Assembly (NCBI RefSeq): GCF_002258785.1
Contig: NZ_NOYI01000027.1
Coordinates: forward strand, 434,001 to 498,000
Length of the DNA stretch: 64,000 bases
Direction of reading: 5' to 3'
Origin: Rhodococcus sp. 06-235-1A
GTDB lineage: Bacteria > Actinomycetota > Actinomycetes > Mycobacteriales > Mycobacteriaceae
Of the stretch, positions 24,606 through 32,601 are shown piece after piece. Position numbers and translations under genes: made by a program. A model generated the notes under the pieces. It worked only from the letters and a program-made list of their open reading frames with translations. It made no database searches and was not told where the DNA came from. Each line of letters opens with the position of its first letter. The first letter of the stretch is position 1.

Positions 24606-25708
24606 CCCTGGAGCTGGGAGGTCGAGGCAACGGCACCGCCATCGTCTGGGCGGGTCGCGCGCTCACGCACGCGGACCTGGACGACGCCATCGAGCAGTGG
24701 CCTCACCTCCCGGTGCACGACGCATCAGCGCTGGATCTACCCGAGGCGTTGATCTGTGTGTTCGCCGCAGCGCGGCGGGGCAGCGCGGTCCGTGTGGAGG
24801 ACCCGGCCGCCCGTCCCGAGCGCCCTGCGAACATCGATCCCGACGCATTCCTGCTGGTCGCGACCTCCGGCTCCACCGGACGCCCCAAGCCGCTGGAGCG
24901 CACCGCCGCGTCGTGGGTCGACAGCTTTCCCGAATTCACCGAGATCACAGACATCCGCCCCACCGATTCTGTACTGATCACTGGCCCGCTGCACGCCACG
25001 ATGTACCTGTTCGCCGCGGTGCACGCACTGTGGCTGGGGGCTTGCGTCACCGACGATCCGGCCGCGGCCACCGTCGTGCATGCGGTGCCCGCTGTTCTTC
25101 GCGACGTCGTCGGCCGGATGCCCAACGTGCGGGTTGCCATCGCGGCCGGGGCAGGACTGGATTCAGCTGCGGTGCAATCGATCTCCGCGGGTGAGACACG
25201 GCTGGTCGACTACTACGGATCGGCTGAACTGTCGCTGGTGGCGGCGCGGGTGATGGGCGAACACTCGTCACTGCGTCTGCTCCGCGATGTCGAGGCGCGC
25301 ATCGAGGACGGGTATCTGTTCGTCCGCTCGCCGTACTCGGCACTCGGCTCCACGGGCTGGTTCGGTGTCGGTGATCTGGCCGAGCTCCGTGGCCGCGACC
25401 TTCTCGTCCACGGCCGAGGGGATGCGGCGATCAATGTCGGCGGCACCACCGTCATCGCCGAGGACGCGGAGAACATCCTGACCGCACTCGACGGCGTTCG
25501 AGCCGCGGCTGCCATCGGGTCTCCCCATGCGATATTGGGCGAAACAGTCTGTGCTGTCGTCGAACTCGACGGGACTCGTGATCTCGACCGTATCCGCGCC
25601 GATGCCCGCGCGATCATGGCCAAAGAGGCTCTGCCGCGAAAGTGGACGGTGGTAGAGCAGCTGCCTCGTACCGCGAGCGGCAAGATCGCCCGAAAAGCCC
25701 TGCTGTGA
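24602..25708 (+). CDS. AMP-forming acyl-CoA synthetase-like enzyme
   Basis: A 368-residue adenylate-forming enzyme, shorter than the usual 500 or so because the N-terminal subdomain is reduced. Motifs are FLLVATSGSTGRPKPLERT (ATP-binding loop, near residue 76), DYYGSAELSLV, WFGVGDLAELRG, and a C-terminal catalytic Lys in LPRTASGKIARKALL. It should adenylate a carboxylic acid and load it to CoA. Its start overlaps bioY and its end overlaps the thiolase, both by four bases, so the products probably act together; activation of pimelate or a similar acid for biotin synthesis is one possibility, not shown. Confidence 0.83.
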   Translation: MTLELGGRGNGTAIVWAGRALTHADLDDAIEQWPHLPVHDASALDLPEALICVFAAARRGSAVRVEDPAARPERPANIDPDAFLLVATSGSTGRPKPLERTAASWVDSFPEFTEITDIRPTDSVLITGPLHATMYLFAAVHALWLGACVTDDPAAATVVHAVPAVLRDVVGRMPNVRVAIAAGAGLDSAAVQSISAGETRLVDYYGSAELSLVAARVMGEHSSLRLLRDVEARIEDGYLFVRSPYSALGSTGWFGVGDLAELRGRDLLVHGRGDAAINVGGTTVIAEDAENILTALDGVRAAAAIGSPHAILGETVCAVVELDGTRDLDRIRADARAIMAKEALPRKWTVVEQLPRTASGKIARKALL

Positions 25709-26838
25709 ATGTCGCTGCTGTGATCACCCCCGTCGTCGTTGCGGCTAAACGTTCGGCAATAGGTATCGCTGGTCACGGCTTCGCCGGAACAACCGCACCG
25801 AACCTCGCTGCACCGGTGTTGAAAGCTGTTGCAGCAGAGATCAGTTCGCTCGCAATCCCGATCGACGACGTGATCCTCGGCAACTGTCTCGGCCCCGGCG
25901 GCGACGTTGCGCGTGTATCGGCCTTGCTCGCGGGACTCGGCGTCGGCGTTCCCGGCGTCACTGTCGATCGCCAATGCGGATCCGGGCTGGACGCCGTCAT
26001 GCAGGCTGCATCGCGCATTCGCAGCGGCGACGAGACGTTGATTCTGGCGGGAGGCGTCGAATCGGCCAGTACGAGTCCGTGGCGGTTCTGGCCGCCGGTC
26101 GACGGCGCAGAACCTGTTCGGTACACCCGAGCACCATTCGCTCCCCACGGTTTCGACGATCCCGACATGGGGCTCGCCGCAGACGATCTCGCACGGATCC
26201 GCGGAATCGACCGGGAGCGGCAGGACGAATACGCCGCACGGTCCTTCGCCCGAGCTGCGGCCCACGACTTCTCCAGCGAGATCGTCCCGATCGGACAGAT
26301 GGGCGCAGACGAGCGCATCCGCCCCAACATGACTGCCGAGCGCCTGGGCAGACTGCGCCCCACATTCACCTCCGACGGCACTGTGACTGCGGGCAACTCG
26401 TGCGGAATCTCCGACGGCGCAGCGGTTCTGGCGATCACCTCCAGCGAACGTGCCGCCGGAATGCCGGCACTGCGCATTCTCGGCAGCGCGGTGGCCGGGT
26501 CCGATCCCGCACTTCCCGGTCTGGGCCCGGTACCGGCGATCGAGAAGCTACTCGCGCGCACCGGGGTGTCACTCGACGACATCGGGGTCATCGAGATTAC
26601 CGAGGCGTTCGCGTCGGTGGTGCTCGCGGTCTCGGATGCGCTCGGTCTCGACGAGGAGCGCATCTGCCCGGATGGTGGGGCCATCGCGATGGGTCATCCG
26701 TGGGGAGCCTCGGGCGCAATTCTGCTGGTGCGATTGGCGTCTCGGATGCTGCAACCGAACGGTCCGGCACTGGGATTGGCGGCCTGCGCCATCGGCGGCG
26801 GTCAAGGAATAGCGATGTTGGTGGAGCGAGTGACATGA
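25705..26838 (+). CDS. Thiolase-family acyltransferase (acetyl-CoA acetyltransferase-like)
   Basis: A 377-residue thiolase. The nucleophilic Cys is in VTVDRQCGSGLDAVMQA (near residue 86), the His in MGHPWGASGAILLVRL, and the second Cys in LAACAIGGGQGIAMLV. Such enzymes condense acetyl-CoA with an acyl-CoA or cleave 3-ketoacyl-CoA. The start GTG 25705 overlaps the TGA of the AMP-ligase gene (GTGA). Coupled to an acyl-CoA synthetase inside a biotin-transport operon, it might shorten or lengthen an acyl chain destined for biotin precursor supply; the sequence alone does not decide. Confidence 0.88.
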   Translation: MNVAAVITPVVVAAKRSAIGIAGHGFAGTTAPNLAAPVLKAVAAEISSLAIPIDDVILGNCLGPGGDVARVSALLAGLGVGVPGVTVDRQCGSGLDAVMQAASRIRSGDETLILAGGVESASTSPWRFWPPVDGAEPVRYTRAPFAPHGFDDPDMGLAADDLARIRGIDRERQDEYAARSFARAAAHDFSSEIVPIGQMGADERIRPNMTAERLGRLRPTFTSDGTVTAGNSCGISDGAAVLAITSSERAAGMPALRILGSAVAGSDPALPGLGPVPAIEKLLARTGVSLDDIGVIEITEAFASVVLAVSDALGLDEERICPDGGAIAMGHPWGASGAILLVRLASRMLQPNGPALGLAACAIGGGQGIAMLVERVT

Positions 26839-26856
26839 GCAGGGTTACATGAGCAG
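26833..26856 (+). repeat. 10-bp direct repeat (14-bp period) at the thiolase-bioM junction
   Basis: ACATGAGCAG occurs at 26833-26842 and 26847-26856. The first copy's ATG overlaps the thiolase stop but reads only five codons to a TGA inside the second copy; the second copy's ATG (26849) is the functional bioM start. Confidence 0.9.
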
Positions 26857-27529
26857 CATCAAGTTCGAGAACATTTCCCACTCCTTCGGGGAGCGGCAGG
26901 TGCTCCGTGGCATCGACCTGGAATTCGACGAGCGACGCATCGGCATCATCGGATCAAATGGGTCGGGGAAGTCGACGCTGGCTCGGATGATCAACGGGTT
27001 GATCAAGCCCGACTCCGGCCGCGTCACGGTCGACGGCGTCGACGCCGCGAAGAAGGGCGCGCAGGTTCGCAAGAAGGTCGGGTTCGTGTTCACCGACCCC
27101 GACTCGCAGATCGTCATGCCCACTGTTGCAGAGGATCTCGCGTTCTCTCTGCGTAGGTCCGGGCTGAGCAAGAAAGAGGTAGCCGACCGCGTCGACGAAA
27201 TTCTCGTCCGCTTTCGACTGGATCAGCATCGCGATCACCCGGCGCACCTGCTTTCCGGCGGACAGAAGCAATTGCTCGCGATCGGTGCCGTGTTGATCAG
27301 GCGGCCGGAGGTGGTCGTTGCGGACGAGCCGACCACGTTGCTCGATCTGCGCAACGGACGCGTCGTCGCGCAGGCCCTTGATTCGATGGATCAGCAAGTG
27401 ATCGTCGTGACCCATCAACTTGCTCTGCTGGACAGCTTCGAGCGCGTCATCGTCATCGACGACGGCCGCGTCGCGTTCGACGGTGCCCCCGCAGCCGCGG
27501 TTCCGGCGTATCGGGAGTTGATCGGATGA
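26849..27529 (+). CDS. bioM: ECF-transporter ATPase BioM
   Basis: A 226-residue ABC ATPase. Walker A IIGSNGSGKSTLARMI is near residues 33-48, the Q-loop in FTDPDSQIVMPTVAEDL (typical ECF DPDxQ pattern), signature HLLSGGQKQLLAIGAV, Walker B VVVADEPTT, and the switch His in VIVVTHQLALL. It energises BioY-BioN for biotin import. Its end overlaps bioN by four bases. The immediate 5' region contains a small junction duplication that has separated its start from the thiolase stop. Confidence 0.95.
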   Translation: MSSIKFENISHSFGERQVLRGIDLEFDERRIGIIGSNGSGKSTLARMINGLIKPDSGRVTVDGVDAAKKGAQVRKKVGFVFTDPDSQIVMPTVAEDLAFSLRRSGLSKKEVADRVDEILVRFRLDQHRDHPAHLLSGGQKQLLAIGAVLIRRPEVVVADEPTTLLDLRNGRVVAQALDSMDQQVIVVTHQLALLDSFERVIVIDDGRVAFDGAPAAAVPAYRELIG

Positions 27530-28170
27530 TCGGTCTCTACCGCCCCGGCACCTCGCTGCTGCACCGGATGAGTCCGGTCTGGAAACTCCTGTCGCTCATA
27601 GTTGCAATTTTGGCGACCGTGATCTTCGCGCGCACCCCGGTCGAGGTGGGCGTGGTGGCTCTGGTGGTCGCCGCCCTGTTCGCTGTGGCCGGCATTCCGG
27701 CGAAAGTAGCACTGGCGCAACTTCGTCCGGTGCTGTGGATGCTGCTGATCATCGGTGTGTTCCAGATACTGATCACCACGTGGCAGCGCGCCGTGGTGGT
27801 GTGCGGGGTGTTGGTGATTTCCGTTGCTCTGGCGGCACTGGTCACCCTGACGACCCGGGTGACCGACATGCTCGACACCGTCACGAGGGCACTCGAACCC
27901 GTCCGCCGCTTCGGGATCGACCCGGATCGCATCGGACTGCTCCTGGCCCTTGCCATTCGGTGCATCCCACTGTTGGCGACCATCGTGCAGGAGGTGTCGC
28001 AGGCCCGCAAGGCCCGCGGACTCCAGTGGTCGATGACGGCTCTGGCCACCCCGGTCCTCGTGCGCGCCCTCCGTACCGCCGACGCGATGGGTGATGCCCT
28101 CGTGGCCCGTGGTGTAGACGACGATGGTGTAGACGACGACGGTGTAGACGAAACACGCGATGACCAGTGA
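27526..28170 (+). CDS. bioN: ECF-transporter transmembrane T-component BioN
   Basis: A 214-residue membrane protein with five or so helices from WKLLSLIVAILATVIFA to about residue 110. A cytoplasmic coupling helix has the EcfT signature QEVSQARKARGLQW (ARKARG) that docks into the ATPase. The C terminus ends in an unusual acidic array, GVDDD repeated, produced by three 15-base units. The start overlaps bioM, and the end overlaps the second AMP-ligase by 11 bases. With BioY and BioM it completes a biotin importer. Confidence 0.93.
   Translation: MIGLYRPGTSLLHRMSPVWKLLSLIVAILATVIFARTPVEVGVVALVVAALFAVAGIPAKVALAQLRPVLWMLLIIGVFQILITTWQRAVVVCGVLVISVALAALVTLTTRVTDMLDTVTRALEPVRRFGIDPDRIGLLLALAIRCIPLLATIVQEVSQARKARGLQWSMTALATPVLVRALRTADAMGDALVARGVDDDGVDDDGVDETRDDQ
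28111..28155 (+). repeat. 15-bp unit repeated three times at the 3' end of bioN
   Basis: GGTGTAGACGACGAT, GGTGTAGACGACGAC and GGTGTAGACGAAACA follow each other without gaps. They encode GVDDD, GVDDD and GVDET, extending the cytoplasmic tail of the T-component, and end four bases before the next gene's ATG. Confidence 0.97.
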
Positions 28171-29608
28171 GCTTCTTGCCGCCCGAATAGCGCGGCATTC
28201 CGACCGCCAAGACATCGCAATTGTCGATGCGACCGACCGGATCACCTACCGCGAACTCTGGGATCGGGTGGTGCGCACCGCAGCATCGTTGACGGGGATG
28301 CGACGCATCGCGGTGCTGCCGACGTCGGACATCGGGTCGCTGGTCGTGGTTCTTGCGGCGATGCAGGCGGGAGTGAGTGTTGTTCTGCTGCACCGATATC
28401 TGCTCCCCGGGGACTTCGCCGACGCCGTGAGGGTGTGCGAACCCTCGCTGATTGTCGCGCATCCGCGCCAGCACGCACGAGTGCATCGTTGGGGTGCCGA
28501 CACCGTGCTGGCGCCCGAGGAGCTCACCACCGGCCGTGCCGCGCCGCTCGATGCACCCGCACGCAGTGCCGAACTGCTGGTCGGCATCACGTCCGGCACC
28601 ACCGGGCCACCGAAGTTGTTCGTGCGCAATCAGGCATCGTGGGCAGCCACCCTCGACCGCTCCGATGCGCTGTTCGAGCTCGAGCCGGGCGATCGAGTGT
28701 CTGCATCCGGCACCCTCGATCACACGCACTTTCTCTACGGTGCGGTGCACGGGCTCACCCGCGGTGCGACGGTGGACCTACGCAAGGCCGCGGTGGCTCT
28801 CGACGATGCTCCGACACATCTGTATTCGGTACCGACCATCGCCTGGGACATCGCTCGCTCCGGCGGCCGGTATCCCGGCGTCCGCGAGGTGCTCTCGTCT
28901 GCGGCGCGATGGCCGCAGTCTGCCCGCACGGCATTGGCGACGGTGCTACCGAACGCAACCATGACGCACTTCTACGGGGCGTCCGAGCTCAGTTTCGTCT
29001 CCTACGACCGAACCGAAAGCAGTGGCACAGAGGTCAGCGGACGGCTGTTCGGCGGGGTGGAGGCGGAGACCAGGAACGAACTGCTGTACGTGCGCAGCGA
29101 CATGCTGTTCGACGGCTACCTGAGCCGGGTGGGCGACCACACCACCCTGACGAACGGGCCGGTCGACGGGTGGATGACGGTCGGCGATCGCGGCAGCATC
29201 GACAAAGGTCGACTGGCCTTGTTCGGCCGCGGAAGCGAGACGATCGTCCGAGCCGGACTCAACGTCGAACTGGCTCCCATCGAAGCGGCTCTGTTGTCGA
29301 TCCCCGGCGTTCTCGATGCCGGCGTCGTCGGCGTGGAAGACGAACGAGCCGGGGAGGTTCCGGTAGTCGGAGTGGTTGTTGCACAGAGGAATGCGCTGTC
29401 CGCCAAGCAGATTCGACTGCAGCTCCGGCCGATGGTGCCCGGTCCGAGCCTACCGGTGGTGATCGCCGTCGTGGACGGGCTTCCACGCACACCGCGCGGC
29501 AAGCTCGACCGTCAGGCCTTGGCGGCAACCTTGGCGACGGTGCGGACCGACGATTCTCCCGCTGCTCCCGTGACGACGAACCAGACGGTGAGCGCACTGC
29601 CGTCGTAG
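28160..29608 (+). CDS. AMP-forming acyl-CoA synthetase
   Basis: A 482-residue adenylate-forming enzyme of full length. Motifs are LLVGITSGTTGPPKLFVRN (ATP-binding, about residue 140), THFYGASELSFVSYD, MTVGDRGSIDKGRLALFGRG, and the C-terminal LPRTPRGKLDRQAL with the catalytic Lys. A His-rich block GTLDHTHFLYGAVHG lies in the acyl pocket. It is the last gene of the biotin-uptake operon (11-base overlap with bioN). The last 97 bases are shared, antisense, with the convergent acyl-ACP thioesterase gene. The substrate is not predictable; an acyl/aryl acid is likely. Confidence 0.86.
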   Translation: MTSELLAARIARHSDRQDIAIVDATDRITYRELWDRVVRTAASLTGMRRIAVLPTSDIGSLVVVLAAMQAGVSVVLLHRYLLPGDFADAVRVCEPSLIVAHPRQHARVHRWGADTVLAPEELTTGRAAPLDAPARSAELLVGITSGTTGPPKLFVRNQASWAATLDRSDALFELEPGDRVSASGTLDHTHFLYGAVHGLTRGATVDLRKAAVALDDAPTHLYSVPTIAWDIARSGGRYPGVREVLSSAARWPQSARTALATVLPNATMTHFYGASELSFVSYDRTESSGTEVSGRLFGGVEAETRNELLYVRSDMLFDGYLSRVGDHTTLTNGPVDGWMTVGDRGSIDKGRLALFGRGSETIVRAGLNVELAPIEAALLSIPGVLDAGVVGVEDERAGEVPVVGVVVAQRNALSAKQIRLQLRPMVPGPSLPVVIAVVDGLPRTPRGKLDRQALAATLATVRTDDSPAAPVTTNQTVSALPS

Positions 29609-30303
29609 CGGTGGCGCAGAGTGACGCGTTCGTTCGCCAGCACCGGGGTCAGGTACTCGATGACGGCGCGGTGCGGCGACGCCGCCAGCTCGGGCACGTC
29701 CACCAACAACTCCTCGATCGCGTGCCAGTAGACAGCATTGTTGAGATGGTTGAAGGGGTCGATATCGGTTGCCCGCAAAGGGAAGTGGAGGTCGGTGGGA
29801 GATTCGTCCGGCGCCGGTTCGGTCAGCCACGCCTTCCAACGCAACCGGTGCTGGTCGGTGGTTCTGGCTAGCATTTCCAATGCCCCGTCGCTGATGCGGG
29901 TCGGCATTCCCGTGTCCTTGCTGATGTTGATCCAGAAGCCCTCGGTTTCGATGCGGCCACCCTTCGGCGTCGTGAGCGCCACCCGCATGTTGGACCATCG
30001 CGTCGACATCGAGGAACACCACCGGCGCATGTGCACGCGGTCCGGGAAGTGGATGGGCTCGAAGACGTCGATGACGGTGCGTCGCACGATCCACATCGGA
30101 TCGGTCTTGCCCAGCGGCGTGGCATCGAGATTGTCCGTGCCGATGTCCTGCAGATAGCGAGCGACTCCGTCGAACCGCAGTCGGTTGTTGGGATCGATGT
30201 CCCCGGTCCGCACCGGCCAGCTGGTCTCGAAGCCCTCACCGGGCGGCGGCTCCGGTGCCAGTTCGTCGTCGAAGCCGGCCGGTTCCACGCGTGCGTTGGT
30301 CAC
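29512..30303 (-). CDS. Acyl-ACP thioesterase (FatA/FatB-like, double hot-dog)
   Basis: A 263-residue protein. The first hot-dog has TSWPVRTGDIDPNNRLRFDG and RRTVIDVFEPIHFPDRVHMR, the second HFPLRATDIDPFNHLNNAVY (Asn/His catalytic region) and YWHAIEELLVDVPEL. The double-fold layout and length fit PF01643-type acyl-ACP thioesterases, which release free fatty acids from acyl-carrier protein. The start is GTG 30303. Its 3' end overlaps the opposite-strand AMP-ligase by 97 bases, yet its C terminus still reads as regular strand sequence (LTVWFVVTGA). Together a thioesterase and two acyl ligases hint at acyl release and reactivation next to biotin uptake. Confidence 0.87.
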   Translation of the reverse strand: MTNARVEPAGFDDELAPEPPPGEGFETSWPVRTGDIDPNNRLRFDGVARYLQDIGTDNLDATPLGKTDPMWIVRRTVIDVFEPIHFPDRVHMRRWCSSMSTRWSNMRVALTTPKGGRIETEGFWINISKDTGMPTRISDGALEMLARTTDQHRLRWKAWLTEPAPDESPTDLHFPLRATDIDPFNHLNNAVYWHAIEELLVDVPELAASPHRAVIEYLTPVLANERVTLRHRYDGSALTVWFVVTGAAGESSVRTVAKVAAKA

Positions 30304-30339
30304 GTTCGCACTGTACGCGGACAGGCCGACAGTGCACCT

Positions 30340-31851
30340 CTAGACGATGTGACGGGCGCGCATTCCGTCGAACACCGGTGCCACGCGCACGACGTCGCCG
30401 GTGGTCGGAGCATGCACCATCTGGCCGTTGCCCATGTAGATCGCCACGTGTCCGGGACCGGCCGGTCCCCAGTTTCCGAACAGCAGATCACCGGGCTGCG
30501 CCAGTTCCATCGGTACCTCGGTGCCGACGTTCCACTGGGTCTCCGAGGTCCGGGGCAGCGTCACCTTCCCGCCCGATGCCTTGAACAGGGCGTACGACGT
30601 AAGGCCGGAGCAGTCGAACCCACCGCCGGACGGACCGTTGATGTTTCCGCCACCCCATACGTAGGGCAGCCCCAGGTAGTCCATCGCCAATTGCACTGCG
30701 CGGCCGCCCATTCCGGTGAGGTCGAGCCCCGCGAACGGGGTCAGTATCGCGGCGAACTGCGCTTCGGTCGCCCTGATGCGGGCGACGTACGGTTTGGTCT
30801 GTGTCTCGTAATCGACTGTGCCCGATGGCATACCACCTGATCGCAGCACCGCTCCCGCACCCGCGTTGTAGCCGGCGAGGGTCAGGTCCATCGTGTCACC
30901 GGAGACCTTGCCCTCTCGCTTCCAGCCGTCGACCTGCCCGTAGATATCGCACAGCATCGTGCCCGACGCCATGACCGAGTCTCCGACGCTGTTGACATCG
31001 ACCACGCCGTTGCCGTCGTAGTCCTTGCCGTAGGTCGCCCACGTGCCCGGCATGAATTGCCCTGGTCCCTGCGCACCGGTGCTCGAGACCGGAGCGGTCG
31101 GCCCGTACCGAAAGCCGTTCTCGGCGGCATAGAGTGCGGCGATCGTGGTGGCCTTGACGCCCCCGCAGATGTTGCCCGCCTTCTGTAGCCACGGCACGAA
31201 TGCGGTGATGGCTCCCACTGCACCCAAACCGATCGGGCCAACGTTGATACCGGTGAAGGTCACGGGCAGCCCGGGAAACAGTGCGCGGCGAATGGCCTCG
31301 GCCGATGCCATGAATGCCGTCTGGGTGGCGATATCGACTGCGGTGTACGTGCGGCCGGCGAATTGAACGGCTCCGGCCCCGAGAGCTGCGGCGGCGGTGG
31401 AGACAGCATTGGACGCGACAGCACTGGACGAGAACACGCTGAACGGCAGAGGACTGGACGCCGCTCCTGCAGTAGAAGCAGCCGCAACTGCCGCAGGTAG
31501 ACCGGCCACTGCATCCGCCGAGTCGGTCGGTACTGCAGCAACCTCGGCGGCTTCGATATCGTCCACCGTCGGTAGGTTCGGCAGCATCGGTTCGACGGCA
31601 GTGTGCAGGCCGTCGGCGGCGTCGGACAACGTGCGGTCGGCGATGTCGGCGGCCGGCTCGGGCATCGTGCCCAAGAGTTCGGTCCACTGATCGCTCATCG
31701 TCTTCGCCTGATCCTCGGCGGTCGCAGCAATTTCTGCCGCCTGATCCGTCACCGCCTGATCCGGAATCGGAGCCGGGGCATCGGTTCCGGCAACAACACC
31801 GGCGGCGGACACGATGACGGCAACGATGACTGCGAATGGATCGCCTGCCAT
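30340..31851 (-). CDS. Bifunctional lytic transglycosylase and NlpC/P60 peptidoglycan hydrolase
   Basis: A 503-residue exported cell-wall hydrolase. A short N terminus leads into a hydrophobic segment FAVIVAVIVSAAGVVAGT (signal or anchor), then an Ala/Ser/Pro-rich region to about 170. The SLT domain has IAALYAAENGFRYGPTAPVS (catalytic Glu) and GAQGPGQFMPGTWATYGKD. The C40 peptidase domain has GGFDCSGLTSYALFKA (Cys nucleophile), PGHVAIYMGNGQMVHAP (His) and a late acidic residue. It should cleave both the glycan and the peptide bridges of peptidoglycan. ATG 31851 has AGGAG ten bases upstream. It lies downstream of VKOR and DsbA-like genes, and disulfides may stabilise it. Confidence 0.9.
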   Translation of the reverse strand: MAGDPFAVIVAVIVSAAGVVAGTDAPAPIPDQAVTDQAAEIAATAEDQAKTMSDQWTELLGTMPEPAADIADRTLSDAADGLHTAVEPMLPNLPTVDDIEAAEVAAVPTDSADAVAGLPAAVAAASTAGAASSPLPFSVFSSSAVASNAVSTAAAALGAGAVQFAGRTYTAVDIATQTAFMASAEAIRRALFPGLPVTFTGINVGPIGLGAVGAITAFVPWLQKAGNICGGVKATTIAALYAAENGFRYGPTAPVSSTGAQGPGQFMPGTWATYGKDYDGNGVVDVNSVGDSVMASGTMLCDIYGQVDGWKREGKVSGDTMDLTLAGYNAGAGAVLRSGGMPSGTVDYETQTKPYVARIRATEAQFAAILTPFAGLDLTGMGGRAVQLAMDYLGLPYVWGGGNINGPSGGGFDCSGLTSYALFKASGGKVTLPRTSETQWNVGTEVPMELAQPGDLLFGNWGPAGPGHVAIYMGNGQMVHAPTTGDVVRVAPVFDGMRARHIV

Positions 31852-31916
31852 GTATCGACTCCTGCTACTCGAACGATCTTCCCCGAGCCAGTAGCTGTGA
31901 TCAGGCTCACTCGGGT

Positions 31917-31942
31917 GCTGCACCCATCATGCACGGTGCAGC
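31917..31942. repeat. 8-bp-stem hairpin between VKOR and the peptidoglycan hydrolase gene
   Basis: GCTGCACC (31917-31924) and GGTGCAGC (31935-31942) pair perfectly around a ten-base loop. It may end the VKOR transcript or be part of the leader of the hydrolase mRNA. There is no T-run on the transcribed side. Confidence 0.6.
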
Positions 31943-31996
31943 CGATCGACTCATGAGATTCGCAAAAGGAAATGCAGGGTTGTCAGATCAGGGTTT

Positions 31997-32581
31997 TCAG
32001 AACAGCGAGGCCCAGTAGTCCGAGAAGCGGATTCCGATGAGCGCGATAACGATTGCGTACCACACGGCGAGTAGCGTCCACCGCCATTCGAGGAAAAGAC
32101 GGCCGACCGTGCCGGGGGCTTCTCCGGTGTTGGCCGAGCCGGTCTCGATCAATCGGCTCAGCGCCAGCACGAACAGCGGCATCGTCACCGCCCACACCAC
32201 CATGCAGTAGGGGCACAGCGCACCGATCTCGTACAGGCTCTCGAAGATCAGCCAGTGCACGAACACTTCGCCGAGCAGGAGTCCGCCACTCATGCCGAGC
32301 CAGAACCAAAGCGGCAGTTCGACGCGGCCGAGCCACAGGACGCCGGCGACGAGCGCGATCGAGAATGCCGCGATGCCCAGAATGGGGTTCGGAAAACCGA
32401 AGAGCGCGGCCTGTTTCGTCACCATCACCGATCCGCACGAGAGAACCGGATTCAGGCTGCACGACGGGACGTACGACGCGTCCTCGAGCAGCTTGAATCG
32501 CTCGATCGTCAGCGTCGACGCAGCGAGCAGGCCGAAAGCGCTGAAGACGGTGAAGACGGCGGCACCGACGCGGGTCCTCAT
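31997..32581 (-). CDS. Vitamin K epoxide reductase (VKOR)-family membrane protein
   Basis: A 194-residue protein with five hydrophobic helices. The loop cysteines are in VPSCSLNPVLSCGSVMV (near 39-50), and the active-site pair CPYC lies in IGALCPYCMVVWAVTMP (near 122-125). Bacterial VKOR reoxidises DsbA using menaquinone, replacing DsbB in actinobacteria. It is immediately downstream (20-base gap) of a DsbA-like gene, its likely partner, and upstream of a secreted hydrolase. Confidence 0.94.
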   Translation of the reverse strand: MRTRVGAAVFTVFSAFGLLAASTLTIERFKLLEDASYVPSCSLNPVLSCGSVMVTKQAALFGFPNPILGIAAFSIALVAGVLWLGRVELPLWFWLGMSGGLLLGEVFVHWLIFESLYEIGALCPYCMVVWAVTMPLFVLALSRLIETGSANTGEAPGTVGRLFLEWRWTLLAVWYAIVIALIGIRFSDYWASLF

Positions 32582-32601
32582 GCTCTGGTACCGGCTGCCG
32601 C

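Noticed and set aside
24602..25708. MenE or DhbE-type assignment for the short AMP-ligase
   Set aside because: Motifs only establish the adenylate-forming fold; neighbours give no menaquinone or siderophore genes.
31852..31990. c-di-AMP (ydaO) riboswitch
   Set aside because: Gene context fits, but the conserved core elements could not be matched by eye; kept only as a structured-leader observation.
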